A DNA stretch of 5,370 nucleotides from NCBI GenBank assembly GCA_030609345.1, contig JAUWCK010000093.1:1-5370 (forward strand), given 5' to 3'. Made by a program: the position numbers and the translations under genes. Origin of the DNA: Methanosarcinales archaeon (lineage in GTDB: Archaea; Halobacteriota; Methanosarcinia; Methanosarcinales; Methanogasteraceae). The notes under the pieces are model-generated. The model searched no databases. It saw only the letters and a program-made list of their open reading frames with translations, and was not told where the DNA came from. This document shows, one piece after another, positions 1 through 5,173 of the stretch. Numbering within the stretch: the stretch's first letter is position 1; every line of letters starts with the position of its first letter.

Positions 1-545
1 GCTACTGTAATAATCACCCTGGTATTTTGCCTCTTGACTATAACTTTGATGCGCCTATCATTAACATCTGCAACATAAATCGGATTTCCCTTTACCCCAA
101 GCCAATTGCGCTTCACGAGTTGGGGATCGATTGCGGAGAAGTCGATACCAGGATACGCAAGCCAGACCGCAGCAAGTCCGATGACCGGCGCGATGATGGC
201 AGGGATGAAACCGTACCCGGTAAACTCAAAAACCCGTCTGAACGAGACAGCTCACCCAAGCATCGTCGAGATTGCATAGAATACCCCGGCATAAAGAAGC
301 CACGAGACAGACATTATGATGACCCCCCCGATAACGCTGGTAGCCACAGAGATGCCTGTAAACGGCACTGCAGTCCCGGAAGGTGAGGGTGTCGTCACAC
401 CGTTCACCGCCGCTATATAGATGCCTGTAGCGATGGCTGCCAGAAGCACGATTGCGGCTGGTATCCGCAGGTTCGGGTCTCTTCCTGATAGTTCTGCGAA
501 GAACCGGTCCGGGTTTGTCAGCGGGTTTGCCATGATGATCGCCAT
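1..545 (-). pseudogene. Yip1-like integral membrane protein, interrupted by an in-frame TGA, runs off the left edge
   Basis: The first 97 codons read as an archaeal Yip1-family (YIF1/YIPF-type) membrane protein. A short cytoplasmic head contains NPLTNPDRFFAEL, followed by a hydrophobic segment at about residues 25-45 and another at about 65-92. The frame meets TGA at 252-254, but the same frame is then open for 83 codons to position 3. That continuation reads as a natural Yip1 continuation: SFRRVFEFTGYGFIP, a further hydrophobic segment, then a polar basic stretch. A single substitution (for example GGA to TGA, giving LGGAVSF) or a sequencing error explains this better than a true end. The function of archaeal Yip1 proteins is not established. 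The gene lies 31 bp after the XRE regulator gene and probably shares its operon. The start could be 545 or 533 (MANPLTNPD); neither has a clear ribosome site. The true 3' end is outside the window. Confidence 0.7.
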
Positions 546-576
546 CTGATTGATTGCTCTTGCGCGGGTATATGAG

Positions 577-804
577 TTACTGCGCTGCCCCTGGTTCTGC
601 CGAATCCTCCGGGGAATCGCGGATGAAGAGCTCTTCGATCGTCACGCCAAAGAAGTCAGCGAGTTTGAATGCGAGTTCGAGCGAGGGATTGTACCGCTGC
701 TTCTCGATAGCGTTTATCGTCTGGCGTGTGACGGCGAGATTCTCGGCGAGATTCTCCTGGGTCAGGTCGTGCATCGCCCGGAAGACTTTGACTCTGTTCT
801 TCAT
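577..804 (-). CDS. XRE-family helix-turn-helix transcriptional regulator (short, Cro/CI type)
   Basis: A 75-residue protein that is almost entirely one HTH_3 domain, so it should be a small cytoplasmic DNA-binding protein. The hallmark order is visible: RVKVFRAMHDLTQENLAENL (helices 1-2), the recognition segment VTRQTINAIEKQRYNPSLELA (about residues 25-45), and LADFFGVTIEELF. The acidic tail (SPEDSAEPG) carries no ligand domain. Its ATG overlaps the TGA of the upstream DUF2178-like gene by 4 bp (ATGA), so the two are probably translationally coupled. A Yip1-like gene follows 31 bp later. Short regulators of this type are often encoded beside DUF2178-type membrane proteins in archaea and Firmicutes; by analogy it may control its own operon and respond to the membrane partner. 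That link is inference, and no operator could be identified. Confidence 0.92.
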   Translation of the reverse strand: MKNRVKVFRAMHDLTQENLAENLAVTRQTINAIEKQRYNPSLELAFKLADFFGVTIEELFIRDSPEDSAEPGAAQ

Positions 805-1184
805 GACAGCCCTCGCCTGATATAATAAAAGCGGGATGCACCAAATGTGAACATCCCGACAATGATTACCAGTCCAAGAAGATCGCGGATCTCGAGAAGA
901 CCGGGGGAATAGTGAGTTACATACATCAGACTTCCCATAAGTCCTATCACCGCCCAGAACGCATTAGACCCAGCCTTCTTGTTGATTCTTATATGCATCT
1001 CATCCGCCGGAATCTCTGTCTTTCGTTTGGTCGCCCAGTAGATCCCAATGAAGATCAGCATCAAGCCAGAGAATGTGATGCCTGCTCCAAGAAACTTGAG
1101 ACCTGCTACCGTAAAGAGGACGATTCCAAACAGCACAATTGCAGAGCCCCAGATGAAATGGAGTTTACCCCGTTTTAATTCCAT
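801..1184 (-). CDS. DUF2178-like small integral membrane protein
   Basis: A 127-residue protein with four predicted membrane segments at about residues 11-28, 32-50, 73-91 and 100-119. The loop between segments 2 and 3 holds a charged stretch, ADEMHIRINKKAGSNAF. It matches the pattern I associate with DUF2178-type proteins (D-E-x-x-x-x-I-x-x-K-A-x-x-x-[AS]-F just before the third helix). The molecular function of this family is unknown. It is the first gene of a minus-strand operon and its TGA overlaps the ATG of the XRE regulator. A ribosome site GAGG sits 7 nt before the ATG (GTGAGGCGGTTAAATG on the minus strand), supporting the start at 1184. I see no strong TATA box close by; a TTTAA-containing candidate lies about 110 bp upstream, near 1292-1300. 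Family assignment is from motif memory only. Confidence 0.72.
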   Translation of the reverse strand: MELKRGKLHFIWGSAIVLFGIVLFTVAGLKFLGAGITFSGLMLIFIGIYWATKRKTEIPADEMHIRINKKAGSNAFWAVIGLMGSLMYVTHYSPGLLEIRDLLGLVIIVGMFTFGASRFYYIRRGLS

Positions 1185-1212
1185 TTAACCGCCTCACATC
1201 TTCCATCTGTAG

Positions 1213-1491
1213 TACGCATACCAGACCGATATCGCTGCACTGCGATCTATGACCGCGGGCGGCGGAACCGATGTGAGTTCGGTGCTGCCACACTTAAATA
1301 GAAGTCACAATGATCCGATCGTGCTGATCAGCGATTTTAAGTTTCTGATGTCGCATTTCTACCCGTTTCTGGGATATGTTGAGCGATACCGCCCTGAGAT
1401 GATGTTCATGCCGACAGATCAGGAGAGCGTGGCGCGTCTTGGTTCGCTGATGTCTGCGTGGAAAGGGAATCTCAGGTATCTGGTAGTGTGA
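1213..1491 (+). pseudogene. C-terminal fragment resembling a von Willebrand factor A (VWA) domain
   Basis: The open frame begins after a TAG at 1210-1212; the first ATG is at 1249, and it ends in TGA at 1489-1491. It reads YAYQTDIAALRSMTAGGGTD, then SSVLPHL, PIVLISDF, and a C-terminal stretch with MMFMPTDQESVARLGSL and LRYLVV. GGGTD followed by a helix and a hydrophobic strand ending in SD resembles the second half of a VWA domain, where the Thr and the later Asp belong to the metal-binding MIDAS site. The N-terminal half, with the DxSxS strand, is absent: upstream DNA is the oppositely oriented DUF2178-like gene. No ribosome site precedes the ATG at 1249. I therefore read it as the truncated end of a larger gene rather than a working 80-residue protein. 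The VWA match is moderate and not proven. Confidence 0.45.
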
Positions 1492-1540
1492 TTGCGTGGC
1501 GCGTTTCTGGCATCTGCTCAGGTACTGATAGTGATTGGAT

Positions 1541-1581
1541 GATGAAAAAATAAAACAGACCCTGAAACCTCAATCAGGGTC
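1541..1581 (-). terminator. Hairpin plus T-run terminator of the intact Yip1-like gene
   Basis: A perfect 8-bp inverted repeat (GACCCTGA at 1558-1565, TCAGGGTC at 1574-1581) encloses an 8-nt loop. On the minus strand it is followed at once by TG and TTTTATTTTTT (1555-1545). It lies 34 bp past the stop of the minus-strand Yip1-like gene. The T-run is on the minus-strand side only, so it serves that gene and not the plus-strand VWA-like fragment. Confidence 0.8.
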
Positions 1582-1615
1582 CGTGTTCAATCGTGTATGC
1601 CATCTATCGGATATT

Positions 1616-2236
1616 TTAGTATCCGCAGTATCCACCGTATCCGCCTGCTCCAAGTGCCGCAAGGAACGCCGCACCCAGCACCACGATCAACAATACCGCG
1701 ATTATTCCTATCACTACTATCGGTATGAATATCGCTATCACAGACCTCATAGTCGTGATGTTGTGAACAAAGGTTCCACCAACGATTGCAAGGTAGATCG
1801 CATAAAGCCCGGCGATCCAGCCGAGGATCGGTATCCACGAAACCGCTTCCACTGCTGATGCATAAGCCATTATCCGAACCGTGCCTTCATAACTTCCGGA
1901 CCCGCCAACGATCTTGAAACAGACATAGAGTATCGCTCCGCTGATGAACAGCCCGATGATCCCTACTATTGGCGTGATAATAATATTAGAGAGCGCACTG
2001 CCGAACGAGAACGCGCTGCCGGGCCAGAACGATGCCATGGGTAAGAGCGATGATAGGAATGTAAATGCCAATATAGCGACCAACGCCGTCCCGATACCCG
2101 CTATTATGTAGTTTACGACCGCGAACTTAAGCGGCGCCTCATATCCACCCGATGTCGGCATCTCCCTGAAGAAGTCACTTGGCGTGGTTATCACTTTCTT
2201 CCATGTTCCGATGAACTCGTCTATGAATTCACTCAT
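1616..2236 (-). CDS. Yip1-like integral membrane protein with Gly/Tyr-rich C-terminal tail
   Basis: A 206-residue polytopic membrane protein. The soluble head (MSEFIDEFIGTWKKVITTPSDFF, with the TPSDFFREM motif typical of archaeal Yip1-family proteins) is followed by PLKFAVVNYIIAG. Hydrophobic segments lie at about residues 36-65, 85-109, 126-152 and 165-195, and a Gly/Tyr-rich tail (GAGGYGGYCGY) ends the protein. The start at 2236 is chosen over an in-frame ATG at 2263 because AGAGGAGGT lies 5 nt before it. The gene has its own promoter and terminator and so appears monocistronic. The role of archaeal Yip1 proteins is unknown; the eukaryotic relatives act in membrane traffic, but that role should not be transferred. 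It is a distant relative of the interrupted Yip1-like gene at the left edge, sharing the PxxFF head motif and overall layout. Confidence 0.82.
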   Translation of the reverse strand: MSEFIDEFIGTWKKVITTPSDFFREMPTSGGYEAPLKFAVVNYIIAGIGTALVAILAFTFLSSLLPMASFWPGSAFSFGSALSNIIITPIVGIIGLFISGAILYVCFKIVGGSGSYEGTVRIMAYASAVEAVSWIPILGWIAGLYAIYLAIVGGTFVHNITTMRSVIAIFIPIVVIGIIAVLLIVVLGAAFLAALGAGGYGGYCGY

Positions 2237-2241
2237 AGTTA

Positions 2242-2250
2242 ACCTCCTCT
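2242..2250 (-). promoter_or_regulatory. Strong Shine-Dalgarno site fixing the Yip1-like start
   Basis: The minus strand reads AGAGGAGGT followed by TAACT and ATG. This near-perfect anti-16S match decides for the start at 2236 rather than the in-frame ATG nine codons upstream, which has no such site. Confidence 0.85.
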
Positions 2251-2296
2251 GATTTATGATCATCCAGTATGATCACAATTAGTTTGGCGTGTACGC

Positions 2297-2310
2297 TATA
2301 TAAATCTTTG
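2297..2310 (-). promoter_or_regulatory. Archaeal BRE/TATA promoter of the Yip1-like gene
   Basis: The minus strand reads CAAAGA (BRE-like, 2310-2305) directly before TTTATATA (2304-2297), a consensus archaeal box A. Placing transcription start about 25 nt downstream, near 2274, gives a leader of about 35-40 nt that contains the strong ribosome site. Confidence 0.78.
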
Positions 2311-2415
2311 CTATAGAATCTATGCACAAAATAGATTGATTCCCCCAACCGAATGATAGAATTTCCAGTGACGCTGAAATGTAATTTGAACCCCGCACAC
2401 CCGGCAGAACATACA

Positions 2416-2457
2416 GAGGACATCCTGAGGACGATGTGATCTCGTTACTATTATATG
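2416..2457 (+). promoter_or_regulatory. Probable TATA box of the NAC gene with an upstream tandem 11-mer
   Basis: TATTATATG at 2449-2457 is a plausible box A about 65 bp before the NAC ATG, giving a start near 2480 and a leader of about 40 nt. Just upstream, GAGGAC occurs twice exactly 11 bp apart (2416-2421 and 2427-2432) and overlaps a short palindrome, TCCTGAGGA (2423-2431). The spacing of about one helical turn would suit a regulator site, but no binding protein is implied by the sequence. Confidence 0.45.
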
Positions 2458-2508
2458 CCACCTGAAACCATAGATCATAGTACGATCGGGATAAATCGAG
2501 AGATAGAA

Positions 2509-2514
2509 GAGGTG
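2509..2514 (+). promoter_or_regulatory. Shine-Dalgarno site of the NAC gene
   Basis: GAGGTG lies 7 nt before the ATG at 2522, with an A-rich spacer. It confirms the start at 2522 and rules out reading the longer overlapping frames here as genes. Confidence 0.82.
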
Positions 2515-2521
2515 CAAAAAA

Positions 2522-2869
2522 ATGTTTCCAGGACTTGGGAAGGGCATGAGCCCACGAAAGATGCAGCAGATGATGAAGCAGATGGGTATCAGCGTCACAG
2601 AGATCGAGAACGTGGAAGAGGTAATCATCCGAACCGCGGACTCGGAAATTGTCTTTGATGATGCAGCGGTTTCGATCATGGATGCGGCAGGCACGAAGAC
2701 CTACCAACTGATGGGCACGCCGCATGAGCGTGCAAGGGAACTTGCGATACCTGATGAGGATGTGCAACTCGTGATCGAGCAGACCGGTGCGAGCGAGGAT
2801 GCGGCACGCGAAGCACTGGAAGATGCTGGCGGCGATCTCGCTGATGCGATCATGAGGCTGAGTGTGTAA
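2522..2869 (+). CDS. nac: Archaeal nascent polypeptide-associated complex protein (alpha-NAC)
   Basis: A 115-residue protein of normal length for archaeal NAC, which as a homodimer binds near the ribosomal exit tunnel and contacts emerging nascent chains. The order of parts is typical. A Met/Lys/Arg-rich N-terminus (MFPGLGKGMSPRKMQQMMKQMG) carries the basic ribosome-binding stretch. The beta-rich NAC domain follows at about residues 22-66 (VEEVIIRT, IVFDDAAVSIMDAAGTKTYQ). A linker leads to a C-terminal UBA domain at about 75-115 (DEDVQLVIEQTGASEDAAREALE, then GGDLADAIMRL). GAGGTG 7 nt before the ATG fixes the start, and a TATA-like box lies upstream. It is divergent from the Yip1-like gene and appears to be a single transcription unit. 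Identification is secure. Confidence 0.97.
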   Translation: MFPGLGKGMSPRKMQQMMKQMGISVTEIENVEEVIIRTADSEIVFDDAAVSIMDAAGTKTYQLMGTPHERARELAIPDEDVQLVIEQTGASEDAAREALEDAGGDLADAIMRLSV

Positions 2870-2879
2870 GGGTCAGGAT

Positions 2880-3050
2880 CTACGCCCCATTCCAGTCCAT
2901 GATCGGTTCTGGCAACCGTCCATGAATGCGCCCGTCTGGTGCAATCCAACTCACCCCCGGCACGGTCGGGAGTTCGCCACGAAGCCGCACGCCAGCGGTG
3001 TCGATGAATCGCGCCCCAGACACCTTACCGATGAGTTCTATGTAGGATGT
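2880..3050 (-). pseudogene. Unidentified short coding-like frame, possible gene remnant
   Basis: A 56-codon open frame between a TAA at 3051-3053 and a TAG at 2880-2882. It looks like real protein: YIELIGKVSGARFIDTAGV, then LRGELPTVPGVSWIAPDG, and a C-terminus with RLPEPIMDWNGA. Glycines, prolines and tryptophans are evenly spread and third positions are G/C-rich as in the neighbouring genes. No ATG starts it. A GTG at 3021-3023 could, with an AT-rich TATA-like stretch (3050-3059) at about the right distance for a leaderless start. Alternatively an ATG at 3075-3077 reads eight codons (MPQVYDIS) into the TAA in the same frame, suggesting a nonsense change. It lies just downstream of the aldehyde dehydrogenase gene on the same strand. 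I do not recognise the family. Confidence 0.35.
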
Positions 3051-3098
3051 TTATGATATGTCGTAAACTTGAGGCATTACCTGAATCTACAACCGCGG

Positions 3099-4505
3099 TC
3101 ACCCGACCATGACATGCTTCACTTCGAGGTAACTTTTGAGACCATGCGTCCCGAGTTCCCTGCCAATCCCGCTCTCGCGATACCCGCCAAACGGCGCATA
3201 CTTCGGAGCGCCGTGATACATGTTGATCCACACCGTTCCTGCCCTGATACGGCTCGCAACCCGCTTTGCACGAGAAACATCCTCTGACCAGACCGCTCCG
3301 GCAAGCCCGTACCTCGTATCGTTCGCGATCTCGATAGCTTCCGCCTCATCGCTGTACGTGAGTACGGACAGCACCGGTCCGAATATCTCTTCCTGTGCGA
3401 TACGCATTTTAGAGTCCACGCGATCAAATATCGTCGGCTCGACAAAGTAGCCAGTCCTGCCGAGACGTTTTCCACCGGTTACGAGTTCTGCACCATCCTC
3501 GATCCCGTATCCGATGTATCTCAAGTCTTTTTCCATCTGCTCAAGACTCGCCACCGGTCCCATGTCAGGATCGTCGAGCCCGTCCCCGATCGCAAGCCGT
3601 CTCGTCTCTGCGACCATAAGTTCCATGAACCGGTCGTGGATGCTCTCTGACAAAAGCAGCCTCGAGCCCGCGGTGCACACCTGCCCCGCGTTAAAAAACA
3701 TCGCGAAGATCGCACCCTTCACCGCATTTCCCATATCTGCGTCATCGAGGATGATGTTTGCAGATTTCCCGCCGCATTCGAGCGTGATCTTCTTAAGGTT
3801 CCCTGACGCAAGTCTCATGACTTCTTTTCCGGTCTCAGTCCCGCCAGTAAACGCAACCTTGTCGACCTTTGCATTCCTCGCAAGTTCTGCCCCGACAACG
3901 CTTCCCCTTCCTGTGATCACGTTTACCACGCCTTTCGGGCATCCTGCCCTGCCAAATATCTCGCCGAGTTCGAGCGCAGTGAGTGGAGTCTGGCTCGATG
4001 GCTTGAGGATGATCGTATTCCCCGCGGCAAGTGCGGGCGCAACCTTCCATGAGGCCATCTTAAGCGGCAGGTTCCACGGGATGATCCCTGCAGCAACGCC
4101 GGCTGGCTCGTAGTAGACGGTGCTCTGGGCGCCAAGTTCCTCGACGAGCGGTTCTGTGAAACCCGCGTAGTACTCGAAGAAGTCTGCCACGTCAGGGACG
4201 AACCGCGTTGCCCAGCCGATCGGCATTCCGTTATCCAGCGTTTCGAGGCGTGCGAGGCGGTCTACGTCCTTCCGTAGCAGTTCTGCTGTTTTCAGAAGGA
4301 CTTTCTTTCGGAGTGCATGGTTCTGGCTCCAGTCGGTGTTATCGAACGCGTCACGCGCTGCATCGATCGCTTTTCCGGCGTCTACGCGTTTTCCATTTGC
4401 GACGGTTGCTATTCTCTCTTCTGTTGCCGGGTTGGTTACTGAGATTGCGTTTTCAGACTCCGGTTCAGTCCATTCACCGTTGATCCAGAGTTTATATTGT
4501 GTCAT
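3099..4505 (-). CDS. NAD(P)-dependent aldehyde dehydrogenase (ALDH superfamily)
   Basis: A 468-residue cytosolic enzyme oxidising an aldehyde to the acid through a cysteine thiohemiacetal. The family landmarks are intact: oxyanion Asn145 in PWNLPLKMASW, cofactor Lys168 in LKPS, the GFTGGT-type segment as AFTGGTETGKEV (about 218-229), general base Glu243 in LECGGK, catalytic Cys277 in FNAGQVCTAG, Glu373 in EEIFGP, and the C-terminal PFGGYRESGIGRELG. Length is normal to slightly short. Position 171, usually Glu in KPSE of NAD-specific members, is Ser (KPSSQTP), which may permit NADP use. The aldehyde cannot be told from sequence; the closest general resemblance is to the betaine-, lact- or succinate-semialdehyde group. 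The start at 4505 has a weak ribosome site (AGGGTTGAT). Its promoter lies in the gap after the small heat-shock gene; read-through from that gene is possible but a strong terminator intervenes. Confidence 0.95.
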   Translation of the reverse strand: MTQYKLWINGEWTEPESENAISVTNPATEERIATVANGKRVDAGKAIDAARDAFDNTDWSQNHALRKKVLLKTAELLRKDVDRLARLETLDNGMPIGWATRFVPDVADFFEYYAGFTEPLVEELGAQSTVYYEPAGVAAGIIPWNLPLKMASWKVAPALAAGNTIILKPSSQTPLTALELGEIFGRAGCPKGVVNVITGRGSVVGAELARNAKVDKVAFTGGTETGKEVMRLASGNLKKITLECGGKSANIILDDADMGNAVKGAIFAMFFNAGQVCTAGSRLLLSESIHDRFMELMVAETRRLAIGDGLDDPDMGPVASLEQMEKDLRYIGYGIEDGAELVTGGKRLGRTGYFVEPTIFDRVDSKMRIAQEEIFGPVLSVLTYSDEAEAIEIANDTRYGLAGAVWSEDVSRAKRVASRIRAGTVWINMYHGAPKYAPFGGYRESGIGRELGTHGLKSYLEVKHVMVG

Positions 4506-4511
4506 GATATC

Positions 4512-4531
4512 AACCCTGACAAGTAACCCTG
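4512..4531 (-). repeat. Short direct repeat in the aldehyde dehydrogenase leader
   Basis: AACCCTG (plus-strand reading) occurs at 4512-4518 and 4525-4531, with a 13-bp period. It lies between the TATA-like box and the ATG, around the expected transcription start. It could be a repressor site or chance. Confidence 0.35.
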
Positions 4532-4537
4532 CGATCT

Positions 4538-4548
4538 AATTATACAAA
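4538..4548 (-). promoter_or_regulatory. TATA-like box of the aldehyde dehydrogenase gene
   Basis: The minus strand reads TTTGTATAATT. The expected start, about 25 nt downstream near 4516, leaves a leader of about 10 nt before the ATG at 4505. The box abuts the T-run that ends the upstream heat-shock gene, so terminator and promoter are packed end to end. The BRE position is T-rich and not consensus. Confidence 0.5.
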
Positions 4549-4549
4549 T

Positions 4550-4591
4550 AAAAAAAATAAAAAAAGAAGATCACTTCACTTCGATCTTCTT
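4550..4591 (-). terminator. Terminator of the small heat-shock gene, stem overlapping its stop codon
   Basis: A perfect 9-bp inverted repeat (AAGAAGATC at 4564-4572, GATCTTCTT at 4583-4591) has a 10-nt loop. On the minus strand it runs directly into a long T-rich tract with runs of seven and eight T (to about 4550). The upstream arm encodes Lys-Lys-Ile of the protein's C-terminus, and the TGA straddles the loop and downstream arm. Confidence 0.82.
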
Positions 4592-5029
4592 CGCTTCCGA
4601 GGGCGCAGTCTTTGTCATCTCGATCCGCAACACGCCATCCGCAAGCGTGGCATCGACCTTGCCCGGGTCCACCTCAGCCGGCAGCGGGATCCTGCGGTAG
4701 AATCCGGTGTAGCCACGCTCCCTCCTGATGTATCCCTCGCCTTTCTCTTCCTTCTCTTCCTTCTTCTCAGCCGTGATCTCGAGCATATCGCCACGAACAT
4801 TCACGGTGACATCTCCCTTGTCAACACCGGGCACATCGGCAGTGACCAGGATCTTATCTTCCGTATCCTGCAAGTCCATGGATGGCGTCACGGCTTCCAT
4901 CGCCGCCTCGCGAGCTCCTGATGGCAGCAATCTCCCGGGAGCGATCGGTCCGGACTCTCCGAATGCCCTGTTCATCCATTCCTGCATCCTGTGCAGTTCT
5001 TCAAATGGGTCTAACAATCTTCTATACAT
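4571..5029 (-). CDS. hsp20: Small heat-shock protein, Hsp20/alpha-crystallin family
   Basis: A 152-residue ATP-independent chaperone that forms oligomers and holds unfolding proteins in the cytoplasm. The N-terminal arm (MYRRLLDPFEELHRMQEWMN) is typical of archaeal members. The alpha-crystallin domain runs from about residue 48 to 140: PSMDLQDTEDKILVTADVPG, then a charged KKEEKEEKGEGY loop (about 89-100), RRERGYTGFYRRIPLP, and the signature ADGVLRIEM (G132, L134). The tail carries an IEV variant of the I-x-I/V oligomer-anchoring motif at 149-151. The start is 5029: GAGGTGG lies 5 nt before that ATG, inside the longer frame opening at 5065, so the 12 extra upstream codons are leader. A TATA-like TTATGAT (5074-5080) fits a short leader. 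It diverges from the methanopterin gene. Confidence 0.96.
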   Translation of the reverse strand: MYRRLLDPFEELHRMQEWMNRAFGESGPIAPGRLLPSGAREAAMEAVTPSMDLQDTEDKILVTADVPGVDKGDVTVNVRGDMLEITAEKKEEKEEKGEGYIRRERGYTGFYRRIPLPAEVDPGKVDATLADGVLRIEMTKTAPSEAKKIEVK

Positions 5030-5034
5030 TTTTA

Positions 5035-5041
5035 CCACCTC
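5035..5041 (-). promoter_or_regulatory. Shine-Dalgarno site fixing the small heat-shock protein start
   Basis: GAGGTGG on the minus strand, 5 nt before the ATG at 5027-5029. The further upstream in-frame ATG cluster (MMMDTP) has no comparable site, and using it would make this site coding. Confidence 0.83.
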
Positions 5042-5137
5042 TAATTTTGGTGTATCCATCATCACTTCTCTGAATCATAAGCCTATCGTTCACAGGGCGC
5101 GACATCACAAGACGTGGCAGCCAGATGCCAGGGAGCC

Positions 5138-5150
5138 ATAAACATCTTTA
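5138..5150 (+). promoter_or_regulatory. TATA-like promoter element of the beta-RFAP synthase gene
   Basis: ATAAACATCTTTA is the only AT-rich stretch near the gene and is centred about 28 bp before the ATG at 5174. In archaea transcription starts about 25 nt past box A, so the transcript would begin at or next to this ATG, consistent with a leaderless mRNA and with the lack of a ribosome site. Confidence 0.5.
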
Positions 5151-5173
5151 CCATGGACGCCAGAAGACACCCC

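Noticed and set aside
252..254. Selenocysteine or altered-code reading of the TGA
   Set aside because: No redox motif surrounds it, no SECIS-like hairpin could be recognised, and TGA is a normal stop in at least three intact genes of the window.
27..386. A 119-codon plus-strand frame at the left edge
   Set aside because: Antisense to the interrupted Yip1-like frame; very rich in Asp/Arg/Pro with no domain, whereas the minus-strand frame has recognisable motifs on both sides of its TGA.
1197..1250. Minus-strand frame ending in a WYAYYRWKM-like sequence just before the DUF2178-like gene
   Set aside because: It looks protein-like over about 17 codons, but extending it upstream gives an implausible Pro-rich sequence opposite the VWA-like fragment. 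The plus-strand reading is continuous and more coherent.
2331..2440. Possible C/D box sRNA or tRNA in the NAC upstream region (ATGATAG and CTGA-like boxes; GGTTCAAATT-like string)
   Set aside because: The boxes deviate from RUGAUGA, the second box pair is missing, and no acceptor or T-stem pairing supports a tRNA.
2279..2767. Overlapping minus-strand frames of 162 and 124 codons across the Yip1/NAC intergenic region
   Set aside because: They run antisense into the well-supported NAC gene, lack ribosome sites and have His/Cys/Arg-rich non-protein-like composition.
3514..4113. A 199-codon plus-strand open frame
   Set aside because: It lies wholly antisense to the aldehyde dehydrogenase, whose motifs are intact. 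The Ser/Pro/Phe-rich product is the usual mirror of a G/C-ending codon bias.
5115..5130. Short palindrome TGGCA-6-TGCCA in the hsp20/methanopterin divergent region
   Set aside because: A 5-bp arm is too short to separate from chance, and it has no clear position relative to either promoter.
4728..5141. A 137-codon plus-strand open frame
   Set aside because: Antisense to the Hsp20 gene; the Ser-rich product has no recognisable domain and no ribosome site.
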